Shown: positions 33,083 through 45,781, counted from the stretch's first letter. The stretch is 64,000 nucleotides of DNA from Deltaproteobacteria bacterium (GCA_030694465.1 JAUXYJ010000042.1:102045-166044), one strand, 5' to 3'. Notes: a model not told the origin generated them from the letters alone. Numbers and translations: made by a program.

Positions 33083-34690
33083 ATGAAGGACATGCTCCTC
33101 TACTTACTTCCCATTGTGATCCTCGCGGTCGGCGGCTTCTCGCTGATGCTCGTGGACGCGTTTCAAAAAGAAGAAGGCGGCCTCGCGATCCCCACCGCGA
33201 TGCTTCACTTTGCCTCCGGTGCCGCGTGTCTGGCCCTGTGGAACTACGCAGGCTCTCCGGCGGATCTCGCCCGAGCGGCGAGCGCGTTCAACGGCTGGCT
33301 CGCGTTTGACCGCACGACGCTGTTTCTCGATCTCATCATCGCGCTTGGCGGCGGGCTCGCGTCGCTCTTGGCGGGCTCGTATCTCAACGAGCACAAGCTT
33401 GAGCGCGGCGAGTTCTACACGTTGATCACGTTTGCGAGCGCGGGCTGCATGATGCTCGCGGGCGCCACCGATCTCATCATGGTCTTCATTGGCCTCGAGA
33501 CGATGTCGCTCGGTGTGTACGCGATGACTGCGTTTCGCCGCACGAACGCGCGTTCACAAGAGGGCGCGCTCAAGTACTTCTTGCTCGGCTCGTTTGCTGC
33601 GGCGCTCTTGCTCTACGGCTCGGCGCTGCTCTACGGAATGACCGGCCACACGGACCTCGCGGGCATCCGCGCTGCGCTCGCAGCGCCGCTCGACGTCCCA
33701 GGGCTCGCGGCGCAAGAGGGCGGGGCGCTGGCGCTCTCGGTCCAGCAGACCGTGCGTGATCGAGTTGTCATCCTCGCGATGGTGCTCGTGATCGCGGGGC
33801 TCGCGTTTAAGATCGGCGCGGTTCCGTTTCATATGTGGGTACCGGACGCGTACGAAGGTGCGCCCACGCCGGCCACCGCGTACATGGCGGTCACGGTCAA
33901 AGCAGCTGCGTTTGGCGCGATGTTGCGGGTGCTCGTGGGGGTCTTTGGTGACACCACTGGGGCGGCCTCGCTCGCGGGCGGGTGGCCAGGGTTGCTCGCG
34001 TGGCTCGCGGTCGCGTCGATGGTGATCGGCAACTTGGTCGCGCTCTCGCAATCGAGCATCAAGCGAATGCTGGCGTACTCGTCCATCGCGCATGGCGGGT
34101 ACATCCTCGCGGCGTTTGTGGTCACTCCGCGTGCAGAGCTGCTTCCTGGCGGCGAGGGCACTGTGGGCCAGAGCGCTGCGGCTTCGGTGCTGTTTTATCT
34201 CTTGGCGTATGCGGTCTCGAACATCGGCGCGTTTGGCGCGCTGATGCTCGCGGGCAGCCGAGGCAAAGAGGCGGTGTCTTACGACGACGTCGCGGGGCTC
34301 GGAAAGCGTCACCCTGCGGTGGCGCTCGCGCTCTCGTTCTTCATTTTGTCACTCGCGGGCATCCCTCCGATGGTGGGCTTCTTTGCGAAGTACAATGTGA
34401 TCCGCTCAGCGCTCGAAGCGAACTACACGTGGCTGGCGATCGCGTTGATGGTCAACAGCGCCATTGGCGTTTACTACTACCTTCGCGTGCTCGTGAAGAT
34501 GTACATGCACGACCCCGCGCCGGGCGCGACGCGCGCAGAGCCCATGGTTTCGCCTGGGATTTGGCTCACGTTGATCTTTACCGCGGTGCTGGTGCTCGTG
34601 ATGGGCGCGATGCCGCAGACGTTCTTTGGCTACGCGCTTGAGGCTGTGAAGCTCGCGGTCGCGCCTGTCGCTGCGGCGGCTACGCCCTGA
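33083..34690 (+). CDS. nuoN: NADH-quinone oxidoreductase subunit N
   Basis: The 535-residue multi-helix protein shows FIGLETMSLGVYAMTAF, VPFHMWVPDAYEGAPTPATA, and AYSSIAHGGYILAAFV, all typical of NuoN. It forms the innermost antiporter-like unit of the membrane arm. It is the last gene of the nuoJKLMN block. After its stop a weak repeat TGATT...AATCA (34691-34709) could mark the transcript end. Confidence 0.95.
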   Translation: MKDMLLYLLPIVILAVGGFSLMLVDAFQKEEGGLAIPTAMLHFASGAACLALWNYAGSPADLARAASAFNGWLAFDRTTLFLDLIIALGGGLASLLAGSYLNEHKLERGEFYTLITFASAGCMMLAGATDLIMVFIGLETMSLGVYAMTAFRRTNARSQEGALKYFLLGSFAAALLLYGSALLYGMTGHTDLAGIRAALAAPLDVPGLAAQEGGALALSVQQTVRDRVVILAMVLVIAGLAFKIGAVPFHMWVPDAYEGAPTPATAYMAVTVKAAAFGAMLRVLVGVFGDTTGAASLAGGWPGLLAWLAVASMVIGNLVALSQSSIKRMLAYSSIAHGGYILAAFVVTPRAELLPGGEGTVGQSAAASVLFYLLAYAVSNIGAFGALMLAGSRGKEAVSYDDVAGLGKRHPAVALALSFFILSLAGIPPMVGFFAKYNVIRSALEANYTWLAIALMVNSAIGVYYYLRVLVKMYMHDPAPGATRAEPMVSPGIWLTLIFTAVLVLVMGAMPQTFFGYALEAVKLAVAPVAAAATP

Positions 34691-34818
34691 TGATTTGCTC
34701 ATAGAATCACACGCTGGTCCAAACGGGGGGCTCAGGCGTGTGACGGGGTAGCGAGGGCGCGCGGCGATTGTGCACGCGAGCCCCCGCGTGTTGCCTGGAT
34801 TCGCGTAAAATCACGCCC

Positions 34819-35790
34819 ATGCTCAGCCGCTTGTCTTGGGTTTGCAGTGTGGTGCTGGTGGTTGCGGGGGGCTGTGCGCCGGCGCGGGTTCCGATTTTGC
34901 CACCGATTGATTCGGGGGCCATGGATGCGAGCAGCATCGAGAGCGGCGTCGCGGATGGGGGTCAGTGTGCGCGGCAACAGGACTGCGACGATGGGATCGC
35001 GTGCACCGAAGAGACCTGTGTCTTTGGTGGCGTGTGCGAGCGCACAACGAACGACGCGCTGTGCCCCATGGGACAGCGATGTTTTGCAGGCAGAGGTTGT
35101 GCTTCGGGCAACAGCTGCACACGCAACGAAGACTGCGACGACCGCGTGGCGTGCACCCGGGACGTGTGCGGTGTCGGGGGGGTGTGTCAGAACGTCCGGG
35201 ACGATTCGCGGTGTATCAACGGGGAGCGTTGTTCGCTCACGCTGGGCTGTGTTGTACCGGGCCGATGTGGGGTCGCGGCGGACTGTGACGACGGGCTCTT
35301 TTGCAACGGGACCGAGCGGTGCACGAGTGGGATGTGTGCGAGTGGGACTGCGCCCAATTGTGCGGACATGGACATGTGTACCGGCGACGTGTGCAACGAG
35401 ACGCTGCGCGCGTGCGAGCACGTGATGCTCAACCCGTGTGGTGCGACGGTGATGCCCGGTGGCTACACGTTGGCGCCGGTCGCTGAGTACATGGGGTGTC
35501 GCTATGGCACGCTGGGGCCGGTGAGTTCGGTCTCGCTCGCGGTGAGCGGGAGCACGGTGACGGTGACGGGGTTTCCGGTCGCGCTGACGGGTCCGAGCGA
35601 GAACGGCAGCTTTAGCGCAGAGGGCACGTGGAACAACGGCGGCTGCGCGTGGGGCTTGAGACTTCAGGGCGTGTTCACCACGCCGACGCAGTTTCGTGGC
35701 TCGTGGGGTGTGAGCTTCTCGGGGCTCTGCACCGACGCGACCTCAGGCTGCGTGGGCCGCGGCGCTGCGCTGACGGGGACACGACAATGA
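34819..35790 (+). CDS. Cys-rich repeat lipoprotein (first of tandem pair)
   Basis: ATG at 34819 gives a signal peptide with lipobox VAGGC. Residues about 45-205 hold repeated units of the type C-x5-DCDD-x3-C-x5-C-x3-G-x-C (DCDDGIACTEETC; DCDDRVACTRDVC; DCDDGLFCNGTERC), each with six or more Cys. The C-terminal 110 residues are beta-rich with two Cys pairs and no known fold. It is probably a surface protein stabilised by disulfides; DCDD acidic clusters could bind calcium. The next gene is a paralogue; a 4-base overlap with an alternative start of that gene exists. Confidence 0.75.
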   Translation: MLSRLSWVCSVVLVVAGGCAPARVPILPPIDSGAMDASSIESGVADGGQCARQQDCDDGIACTEETCVFGGVCERTTNDALCPMGQRCFAGRGCASGNSCTRNEDCDDRVACTRDVCGVGGVCQNVRDDSRCINGERCSLTLGCVVPGRCGVAADCDDGLFCNGTERCTSGMCASGTAPNCADMDMCTGDVCNETLRACEHVMLNPCGATVMPGGYTLAPVAEYMGCRYGTLGPVSSVSLAVSGSTVTVTGFPVALTGPSENGSFSAEGTWNNGGCAWGLRLQGVFTTPTQFRGSWGVSFSGLCTDATSGCVGRGAALTGTRQ

Positions 35791-35828
35791 CGAGAGAATT
35801 TGCAAAGAATACGACGCGAGGAGCGATC

Positions 35829-36941
35829 ATGACGAAGGGCGTTTGGCTAGGCGCGTGTGCGAGTGTCTTGTTGGCGTGGGGCTGTGGCACGCCGCGCCCG
35901 CTGGTGGTTGGCGATGGCGGCGCGGACGCGAGCAGCATGTGTACGCGCAACGAAGACTGCGATGACAACACCGCGTGCACGACCGATCGCTGCCTGGTGG
36001 GAGGCGTGTGCGAGCACAGCGGCAACGATGCGCTGTGCGCGATGGGCGAGCGCTGTGTGTCCGGGCGCGGATGTACGAGCGGCGCCGTTCGCACGTGCAT
36101 GCGCGCAGCCGAGTGTGACGACCGCGTGGCGTGCACGAGAGACACGTGCTTGGTCGAAGGGACGTGCCGCAGCCAGCCCGATGACACGATGTGCCCGATG
36201 GGGCAGCGCTGTGACGCCGTCATGGGGTGCAGCGCGATGGCGGGGAGATGCACGCGCAACGAGGACTGCGACGATCGCGTAGCGTGCACCGCGGACACGT
36301 GCACGGTGGCGGGGACGTGCGAGCATGTTCCGCAGAACACGCAGTGCACCGGGGGGAGGATTTGCAATGCGACCATGGGGTGCATCATGGCGAGCGCGTG
36401 CCGGAGCAACGCCGAGTGCGACGACCGGGTCTATTGCAACGGCGCAGAGACCTGCAACACCGAGCTGGCATGCGTCGCGGGCACGGCGGTGAGGTGCGAT
36501 GACATGGACCCGTGCACGGTGGACGCGTGCGACGAGATGGGCCGGCGGTGTACGCACACGATGAACATGGCGTGCATGGGGATGACCCCCATGAGCGGCG
36601 TGTATGCGCTCTCACCGGGAGTGAGCTATGCGTGCACGGGCATTCCGTCGGGGGTGCGGCTCACCGAGTTTGATTTTAACTTTGTGGGCCCGATGATGAC
36701 GGTCAACAACGCGCCGGCTCCGATGCGTGGGCCGCAGCCGGTGATGGGCGCGTTTGATGTGACGGGGAGCGTGCTCGGGACCCCTGGCGCCAACTGCGAC
36801 GAGATCTATCGCTTGCAGGGGAGGTTCACGGACGCGACGCACTTTGAGGGAACGTTTTATATCTCGTTTGTGGGGCCCGTTTGTGGGTTTACCAACTGTA
36901 CGAACCAGATGTTTCCGGTGCGTGGGACGCGTAGGCCCTAG
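35829..36941 (+). CDS. Cys-rich repeat lipoprotein (second of tandem pair)
   Basis: GAGGAG lies just before ATG at 35829, giving a signal peptide with lipobox LLAWGC; ATG at 35787 overlaps the previous stop as ATGA but gives a worse leader. Four units of the form EDCDDxxACTxDxC...G-x-C span residues about 35-210, one more than in the first copy, followed by CDDMDPCTVDACDE. The C-terminal half is beta-rich and matches the first copy in outline (TRR/GTRQ ends; LQGRFTDATHFEGTFYISF against LQGVFTTPTQFRGSWGVSF). Function unknown. Confidence 0.75.
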   Translation: MTKGVWLGACASVLLAWGCGTPRPLVVGDGGADASSMCTRNEDCDDNTACTTDRCLVGGVCEHSGNDALCAMGERCVSGRGCTSGAVRTCMRAAECDDRVACTRDTCLVEGTCRSQPDDTMCPMGQRCDAVMGCSAMAGRCTRNEDCDDRVACTADTCTVAGTCEHVPQNTQCTGGRICNATMGCIMASACRSNAECDDRVYCNGAETCNTELACVAGTAVRCDDMDPCTVDACDEMGRRCTHTMNMACMGMTPMSGVYALSPGVSYACTGIPSGVRLTEFDFNFVGPMMTVNNAPAPMRGPQPVMGAFDVTGSVLGTPGANCDEIYRLQGRFTDATHFEGTFYISFVGPVCGFTNCTNQMFPVRGTRRP

Positions 36942-36953
36942 GCCCAGGGGACC

Positions 36954-36989
36954 ACAGGGGAGGACACAGGGGAGGATACAGGGGAGAGC
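36954..36989 (+). repeat. Three 12-bp tandem repeats (ACAGGGGAGGAC)
   Basis: Units at 36954, 36966 and 36978 read ACAGGGGAGGAC, ACAGGGGAGGAT and ACAGGGGAGAGC, preceded by a partial unit. They lie just after the second Cys-rich lipoprotein and before the promoter of the reductase operon. Likely slippage-derived, without obvious role. Confidence 0.6.
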
Positions 36990-37095
36990 CACGCTCTGGG
37001 CGCTTGGCGGCCCTGCGCTGGCTGTTAAGGGGCCTTGGCGGAGTCTCTGTGGGACGCTCGCGTGGGCATCTCTGGGGCGTGACGCGATTTTTTGT

Positions 37096-37141
37096 AAAGT
37101 GTATAGCATCACTTGACACTTTGCGGAGTAGCCTCTAAGAC
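37096..37141 (+). promoter_or_regulatory. Promoter with inverted-repeat operator before the reductase-MerR-oxygenase unit
   Basis: AAAGTGT (37096-37102) and ACACTTT (37116-37122) form a perfect 7-bp inverted repeat with 13-bp spacing. TTGACA at 37113-37118 overlaps the right arm and is followed after 17 bases by TAAGAC at 37136-37141, a plausible -35/-10 pair. The placement of a dyad over the -35 element suits repression or control by a regulator such as the MerR protein encoded in the same unit. The predicted transcript start lies close to the first start codon, so translation may begin at a downstream ATG. Confidence 0.5.
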
Positions 37142-37155
37142 TGAGCGCAACGGTG

Positions 37156-38574
37156 ATGCAAACGGAAATCAAGCGGCGCGAAGTGGGATGGATGGATGTG
37201 CTGGCGGCGGCGATCGCGCGGGTGACTCCGCGGGTGGTGCATCCAGTGATTGATCAAGCGCGGCACGACGTGCGCCGGGTGATCACGACGCTGCGTGTGG
37301 ACAACACGCGGCCCTTTCGGTTGACCACCGACGGGCCTGCCGAGGTGCCGCTGTCGCTCGACGAGATCGCGGTGTTGCGCGCGGTGCTTCCGGAGGGTCT
37401 GGCAGTGCGGCTCGAGACCATCGCGCGTGATGCGCAGGTGATCGCTGCGCCGTTGCTGGGGGGGCCGCGTGAGCCTGTCGTTGTGAGCCTAGTGCGCCCG
37501 GCGAGGGCACCCGCGGTGAGCGCGATCACTACGCGCACGGTGCGGGTGATGGCGGTGCGTCGAGAGACCGCGGATGCCACAACGTTTGAGCTCGAAGACG
37601 ACGCGGGCCGCGCGTTTGACTTTGTCTCGGGACAGTTTGTGACCTTGGTCTTGTCGATCGAGGGGCAAGAGCTGCGGCGCGCGTACTCGGTGTCGAGCGT
37701 GCGCGAGGGGCTTCCGAGGTTTGCGATTACGGTCAAGCGTGTGCGCGATGGGGTGGTGTCCAACTATCTCAATGACGTGATCGCCGAGGGCGACACGCTT
37801 GAGGTCTTGGGGCCGTCGGGTAGCTTCGTACTGCGTGAAGACGGCGCCGAGAGACCCCTGTGGTTCTTCGCCGGGGGCAGCGGGATCACGCCGATTTACT
37901 CGATGATTTGCGCGCAATTGCGCGAGCCCACGGGCCCCGTGGTCCACCTCGTGTACGCCAACCGCGACCGAGACTCGGTGATCTTTGCCGAGGCGATCGA
38001 TGCCCTCGCGAGAGAGCACGCAGACCGGCTTCGAGTGCACCACGTGCTTGAGCACACAGACGATGCCACGGCGTGCGTCGCGGTCGGGCGGCTCGATGCT
38101 GCCACGTGTGAGTCGGTGTGCGAAGCGCTGGGCATTGAGACCGACGCGCGGGTGTATGTGTGCGGCCCCGAGCCCATGATGCAGGCCGCCCGAGGTGTGC
38201 TTTTGGCGAGGGGAATCGCAGAGCGCTCTCTCTTTGAAGAGAAGTTTGCGTCGCCGCAGAAGCGCGTGGCATTGAGTGACGTAGCGCAGCGCGCGCGCGG
38301 TGGACACGAGGTCCTGGTGGTGCTGCGCGGTCGCGAACATCGCGTGCAGACCGCGGTGGATCAGACGGTGCTTGAGGCTGCGTTGAGTGCGGGGCTGGAC
38401 ATGCCGTTCTCGTGCACGATGGGCGGCTGTGGCGCGTGCAAATTGAAGCTGGTGGACGGCACCGTCGAGATGGTCGAGCCCAACTGTCTCAACGACGCCG
38501 AGCGACGTGATGGCGACATTTTGGCCTGTGTTTCGTGCACAACGAGCGATGTGCGCGTCGAGGTGCCCGTATGA
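37156..38574 (+). CDS. Ferredoxin-NAD(P)H reductase-type flavoprotein with C-terminal plant-type 2Fe-2S domain
   Basis: After an N-terminal helical region of unknown role (about residues 1-120) comes a ferredoxin-reductase module: FAD-binding RRAYSVSS at about 175 and NAD-binding FFAGGSGITPIYSMI at about 235, then YVCGPEPMM. The C-terminus is a 2Fe-2S ferredoxin with CTMGGCGACKLKL and a distant Cys (LACVSC). This order (reductase then ferredoxin) is that of PaaE/Hcr-type electron donors, which feed di-iron oxygenases. The di-iron protein two genes downstream is the obvious partner. ATG at 37156 is used; 37192 is also possible. The following MerR gene overlaps the stop by 4 bases. Confidence 0.85.
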   Translation: MQTEIKRREVGWMDVLAAAIARVTPRVVHPVIDQARHDVRRVITTLRVDNTRPFRLTTDGPAEVPLSLDEIAVLRAVLPEGLAVRLETIARDAQVIAAPLLGGPREPVVVSLVRPARAPAVSAITTRTVRVMAVRRETADATTFELEDDAGRAFDFVSGQFVTLVLSIEGQELRRAYSVSSVREGLPRFAITVKRVRDGVVSNYLNDVIAEGDTLEVLGPSGSFVLREDGAERPLWFFAGGSGITPIYSMICAQLREPTGPVVHLVYANRDRDSVIFAEAIDALAREHADRLRVHHVLEHTDDATACVAVGRLDAATCESVCEALGIETDARVYVCGPEPMMQAARGVLLARGIAERSLFEEKFASPQKRVALSDVAQRARGGHEVLVVLRGREHRVQTAVDQTVLEAALSAGLDMPFSCTMGGCGACKLKLVDGTVEMVEPNCLNDAERRDGDILACVSCTTSDVRVEVPV

Positions 38575-39347
38575 ACCCTGAGCAGGGCACGGTGGATCGC
38601 GAAGGCTTTACGCTTCGGATGAAAGACCTGTGCGAGCTCACGGGGCTCGATCGTCAGGTGATTCACTTTTACATCCAGCAGGGCTTGCTCCCCGAGGGCC
38701 GCAAGACCGGTCGCAACATGGCGTATTACTGCGAGCAGCACGTCGAGCGCGTGAAGCTTATCCGCAAGCTGCAGCACGAGCGGTTCTTGCCCCTCAAGGC
38801 CATCAAGGCGCTGCTCGAGGAGCGCGACGACGCGTTCTCGATTGACCAGCAAAAGATGCTGGCCGACGTGAAGCATCACCTGTCTTTCTTGCGCGATGTG
38901 AGCGAGCACCCAGGCGAGCGCGAAGATGTGAACAGTGTTCACAAAGACCGTGCCAGAGAGACTCTGCACGTAGCGCATGCGCTCGCGAGCTCGCAGCTTG
39001 GGCGCGGAGACTTTGACGGGCTCGTCGCGGCTGGGCTCATCGGTGTCTCGACCGAGGATGGCGTCGAGAAGATGGCCTCGGCCGACCTGTGGATGGTCGA
39101 GCTCTTTGCGCAGCTGCGCGCGGTGGGTTTCTCGCGAGAGCTGGGCTTCGTCGCGCATGACTTCACGATGATTGACGAGGTAATTAGCACGCTCTTTCGC
39201 AAAGAAGCGCTGCTGTTGGCCCAGCGATTGGGGCACCTCCCGCCGCCGATGATCGCCGCGCTTGTCGAGAGCGCGCTGCCGATCTTGAGCGCTGCGTTGG
39301 TGCGAGCGCACGACACGAAGGTTCGAAATTTCTTTGCGGCGATGTGA
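38571..39347 (+). CDS. MerR-family transcriptional regulator
   Basis: ATG at 38571 overlaps the reductase stop as ATGA. The N-terminal winged helix is typical (LRMKDLCELTGLDRQVIHFYIQQGLLPEG...MAYYCEQHVERVKLIRKLQ) and is followed by the dimerisation coiled coil (LPLKAIKALLEERDD). The C-terminal 130 residues form a helical sensor domain lacking the metal-binding cysteines of MerR/CueR, so a small organic ligand is more likely. Its position between reductase and oxygenase suggests it controls both, probably through the dyad at 37096. Confidence 0.85.
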   Translation: MNPEQGTVDREGFTLRMKDLCELTGLDRQVIHFYIQQGLLPEGRKTGRNMAYYCEQHVERVKLIRKLQHERFLPLKAIKALLEERDDAFSIDQQKMLADVKHHLSFLRDVSEHPGEREDVNSVHKDRARETLHVAHALASSQLGRGDFDGLVAAGLIGVSTEDGVEKMASADLWMVELFAQLRAVGFSRELGFVAHDFTMIDEVISTLFRKEALLLAQRLGHLPPPMIAALVESALPILSAALVRAHDTKVRNFFAAM

Positions 39348-39404
39348 CCGCGGCACAGACACCTGTTTTTAACGGCAACGCGTTGCCCTTCGAGGAGATT
39401 CGAG

Positions 39405-40610
39405 ATGGTGGATTTTCAATTGTTGGCTAGCAAGCTTCCGACCCGCGTACGCAATCAGCTAGAGAGCTACATGGAGGCGCTCGAGATCTTTCGTGAAGTG
39501 CGCGACCCCAAGGTGCTCGCGGCCCTCGGTCCGTCGGGCATTCGCGGGATGCTCTTGCAGCGCGGAAAGCAGGGAATGCCCACGAAAATCCGCTCTAACC
39601 ACGCGGCCTACTTTGACTGGAGCTACCCGCACGATCACCCCGAGATGGCCGAGCTCTATCGCCGCGCCAAGCGTGGTCAGTGGGACGGTGAGAGCCTCCC
39701 GTGGGACACGTCGGTCGACCCGCTCAACCCTGAGGTGCCGCTGTTGCCCAAGAACTTCGTGGACCTCAGTGTGCTCGATCGTTTTGGTGTGCATCTCAAC
39801 GAGAGCGAGCAGCTCAAGCTCGGGCACTCGATGGCCTCATGGATGCTCAGCCAGTTTTTGCATGGCGAGCAGGGGGCGCTCTTTGCTGCGGCGCAGGTCA
39901 CCGAGAGCGTGCAGTTTTTCGACGGAAAGTTCTATGGCGCCACGCAAGTGATGGATGAGGGGCGTCACGTCGAGGTGTTTCATCGCTACCTCGAGACGAA
40001 GCTCGGCAAGCTCTACCAGGTCAACGACAACCTCTTTGTGATCATCGATTCGCTCATGAGCGACTCGCGCTGGGACATGAAGTTCTTGGGCATGCAGATC
40101 ATGGTCGAAGGTCTCGCCCTGGGCGCGTTTGGGCTCTTGTACAAGATGACCAAAGAGCCGCTGCTCAAAGAGCTCTTGCGCAACGTGATCCAGGACGAGG
40201 CCCGCCATGTGCACTACGGGGTGCTCGCACTTCGCGAACACATTGCAAATCACCTGACCGAAGCCGAGCGACGCGAGCGTGAAGACTGGGCTTTTGAGGT
40301 CGCGCTGCTTATGCGCAATCGCTTCATGGCCTACGAGGTCTTTGAAGAGCACTACGAGGGCAAGCTCACGCGCGCACAGTGGCGCGAGTTTGTGATCGCG
40401 TCGCCAGGGCTTCAAGAGTTTCGCAAGACGATGTTCTCAAGGCTGGTCCCGAATCTTCGTGAGATCGGCCTGATGAGCCCGCGGATTATGAAGCGCTATG
40501 AAGAGGCTGGCTTGATGCAGTACTTCGGTGGGCTCTCGGCGGACAAGCTCACGGGCGACCAGATGATTCAAGAGCTCGACGAGCAATCAGTTGCGCTGGT
40601 CGCAGCGTAA
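39405..40610 (+). CDS. Ferritin-like di-iron oxygenase/desaturase-type protein
   Basis: GAGGAG precedes the ATG. The 401-residue protein has the two-helix-pair iron signature: Glu in FLHGEQGALF, then VMDEGRHVEVF (ExxH), Glu in IMVEGLALGAF, and VIQDEARHVHYG (ExxH). This pattern (E, ExxH, E, ExxH) binds a di-iron centre in R2-like, desaturase and AurF-like oxygenases. The substrate cannot be deduced. An adjacent ferredoxin-type reductase would supply electrons. A fatty acid or related hydrophobic substrate is possible, but this is inference. A hairpin follows the stop. Confidence 0.75.
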   Translation: MVDFQLLASKLPTRVRNQLESYMEALEIFREVRDPKVLAALGPSGIRGMLLQRGKQGMPTKIRSNHAAYFDWSYPHDHPEMAELYRRAKRGQWDGESLPWDTSVDPLNPEVPLLPKNFVDLSVLDRFGVHLNESEQLKLGHSMASWMLSQFLHGEQGALFAAAQVTESVQFFDGKFYGATQVMDEGRHVEVFHRYLETKLGKLYQVNDNLFVIIDSLMSDSRWDMKFLGMQIMVEGLALGAFGLLYKMTKEPLLKELLRNVIQDEARHVHYGVLALREHIANHLTEAERREREDWAFEVALLMRNRFMAYEVFEEHYEGKLTRAQWREFVIASPGLQEFRKTMFSRLVPNLREIGLMSPRIMKRYEEAGLMQYFGGLSADKLTGDQMIQELDEQSVALVAA

Positions 40611-40624
40611 TTCACGAGTGAATT
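40609..40624. terminator. Hairpin between convergent genes (AATTCAC-GA-GTGAATT)
   Basis: A perfect 7-bp inverted repeat begins in the stop codon of the di-iron gene and ends 8 bases before the stop of the convergent thpR gene. It probably ends transcription in both directions. AT-rich stem without a U-tract. Confidence 0.45.
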
Positions 40625-40631
40625 CAATGGG

Positions 40632-41192
40632 TTAGAGATCTCTGGTCTGGACCGCGAGGTAGTGCGCCTCGTGGCTCGTCCGTGTCGGGTGGTGGGTGTA
40701 GAGCGCGAGCTGTGTCGGGGTGACCGTGATCGCATCAAGCGTGAGCGCTTGAGCCCACGCGAGCCCGGCGGCGCGGTCGTGGTCCGAGGCTCGTCGGTGC
40801 GGTCGCGCGAGGGTGATGTGCGCGAGTGGATCGCGGCGCTCGGGGGGGATCGCTGCGGCTTCGCACACGGGATCGCGGACGCTGGCCATGGCGCGCTCGA
40901 TGCGCTCGCGGGGGTGGGCGAGGGTGGCGCCGAGGGCGCTGTAGTGCGAGGGATTTCCCAGGGGGATGACCGGGCCCAACGTGAGGGCGAGCGTGGGCAG
41001 CGGCCACACAAGAGCGTCCCATGCGCTGTATGCGGCGTGCTCGGACACGGTGCCAAGAAAGACCACTGTGCAGTGCAGATCCTCGGGGTGAGTGCACTGA
41101 ATCGACGGCGGTGGCGATGGGAGCGCGGAGTACCAAGTCCCCGGCAGAATCGAGAGGGCGATAAACCAGCTGGGGCTTCGGGGCTCGCGCAT
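40632..41192 (-). CDS. thpR: RNA 2',3'-cyclic phosphodiesterase (ThpR/2'-5' RNA ligase family)
   Basis: The 186-residue protein carries the two HxT motifs of the 2H phosphoesterase family: HCTVVFLG at about residue 40 and HITLARP at about residue 124. Together they form the active site that opens 2',3'-cyclic phosphates. Length matches the family. ATG at 41192 is 11 bases after the kinase-receiver gene, suggesting read-through from it. A link to the signalling genes is not evident. Confidence 0.85.
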   Translation of the reverse strand: MREPRSPSWFIALSILPGTWYSALPSPPPSIQCTHPEDLHCTVVFLGTVSEHAAYSAWDALVWPLPTLALTLGPVIPLGNPSHYSALGATLAHPRERIERAMASVRDPVCEAAAIPPERRDPLAHITLARPHRRASDHDRAAGLAWAQALTLDAITVTPTQLALYTHHPTRTSHEAHYLAVQTRDL

Positions 41193-41203
41193 CGGGAGGA
41201 GGC

Positions 41204-42609
41204 TCAGGCGTGCTCGTCGGCGACGGGCGCGATCCAGTTATTGGCGACGCCGATCTCGCGCAGGCGTTGAACAAATACCTTGTAATCCGCAGGCTTTTTG
41301 ACGAAATCCGCGACGCCGAGGAGGGCAAATCGCGCGAGGGCTTCGGGGCCCGCGCTGCCGCTCGCCACGATGACGCGCATCTCACGTCCACCGGCGCGCT
41401 CGCGAAGGACCGAGAGCACCTCGACGCCGCTGAGGCCCGGCATGTGATAGTCGAGGATGACGAGGTTGGGCATGGCACCTTCGAGCTGGAGAGCTTCGAT
41501 GCCAGAGCGCATCACGGTGACGCTTAGGCTGTCGGGGCGGATGCCTAGCGCGGTCTTGACGGCGCGCGACGCGAAGACGCCAAAGACGGGGTCGTCGTCG
41601 ACGATGAGCACGCGGATCGCGGCGCCACCGAGCGAGCGTTTTTGTGTGGGAGCGGGCACCTGCGACAGGTCTTCGCGGGTCATGGTGAACAGGGCGTGGT
41701 CGAGGGCTGCGGCAAAAGCCTGCGCGCTCTCGTAGCGTTCGGAGGGCTCTTTGGCCATCGCGCGTTGGACGATCGGATCGAGAAAACCCAGCTCAGGGCG
41801 CAGCGCGCTGACGGATGGGGCCGGCTCGCTGACATGCTTGGCGAGCAGCATGTGCACTGACTCGGCGATGAAAGGGATGCGGTTGGTGAGCAGCTCAAAC
41901 GCGGTGCATCCCAGCGCGTAGACGTCGGCGAGCGGAGTGATCCCGCCGGCGTCAATGATCTGTTCTGGGGCCATGTACGCGGGGGTTCCGTGGAGGACGT
42001 CGTCTTCGTGGTCGAGCTCGTCGCGGTGGATCGCGATGCCAAAATCCACGAGCGCAGCGCGGCCTGTGTCGCGCTCGATCACGATGTTCGAGGGCTTGAT
42101 GTCGCGATGAATGACGCCTGTTGCGTGCACCGCGGCGAGGCCCTGCGCGACCTGTTTGAGCACGCTCACCGCGCGGTGCTTCGGGACAAACGCGCCCGCG
42201 CGGCGGTGCTCGTCGATCACACCGGCAAGAGAGCTTCCGCCAATGAATTCCATGGCAAAGAAGCAGCCCTCGGTGCAAATCCCAAACGAGTACACTTGTG
42301 CGACGTGCTCGCTCCGTGTGGACGCGAGCGAGCTGGCCTCGCGATAAAACGCGTCAACGCTCTCGCTGCTTGGTCGATCGTGGACCATGAGCTTGATCGC
42401 GACGCGGCGACGCAGGGGCACATCGCGCGCGAGAAGGACCCGTCCGGCGCCACCGCGCCCGAGCTCTTTCTCAACGAGATAGCGTCCGTCAAAGAGCACC
42501 GGGCCCTCTGGCGTGGGCAGCAACGTGGTCGCGCATCGCGGGCAGTGAGGTGACTCGCTTGCGAACAATTGGCTGCACGAAACACAGCATCGAATCTCGG
42601 TGGATAGGG

Positions 42610-42613
<4 letters not shown>
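41204..42613 (-). CDS. Ser/Thr protein kinase fused to a C-terminal response-regulator receiver domain
   Basis: ATG at 42613 overlaps the histidine kinase stop as ATGA. The N-terminus is a zinc ribbon ([16 protein letters not shown]). A complete kinase domain follows with [38 protein letters not shown] and [10 protein letters not shown]. After a linker, residues about 345-465 form a CheY-like receiver: [10 protein letters not shown], phospho-acceptor Asp in [13 protein letters not shown], Thr/Ser in VIVASGSAG and Lys in DFVKKPAD. Thus His-Asp and Ser/Thr phosphorylation may meet in one protein. No membrane helix is present. Confidence 0.9.
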
Positions 42614-45726
<3,113 letters not shown>

Positions 45727-45781
45727 GACTCGACATGCTGGGCGCGATTGCAAACGCCTGGATTCTGTCGCTCGCGGTGGC

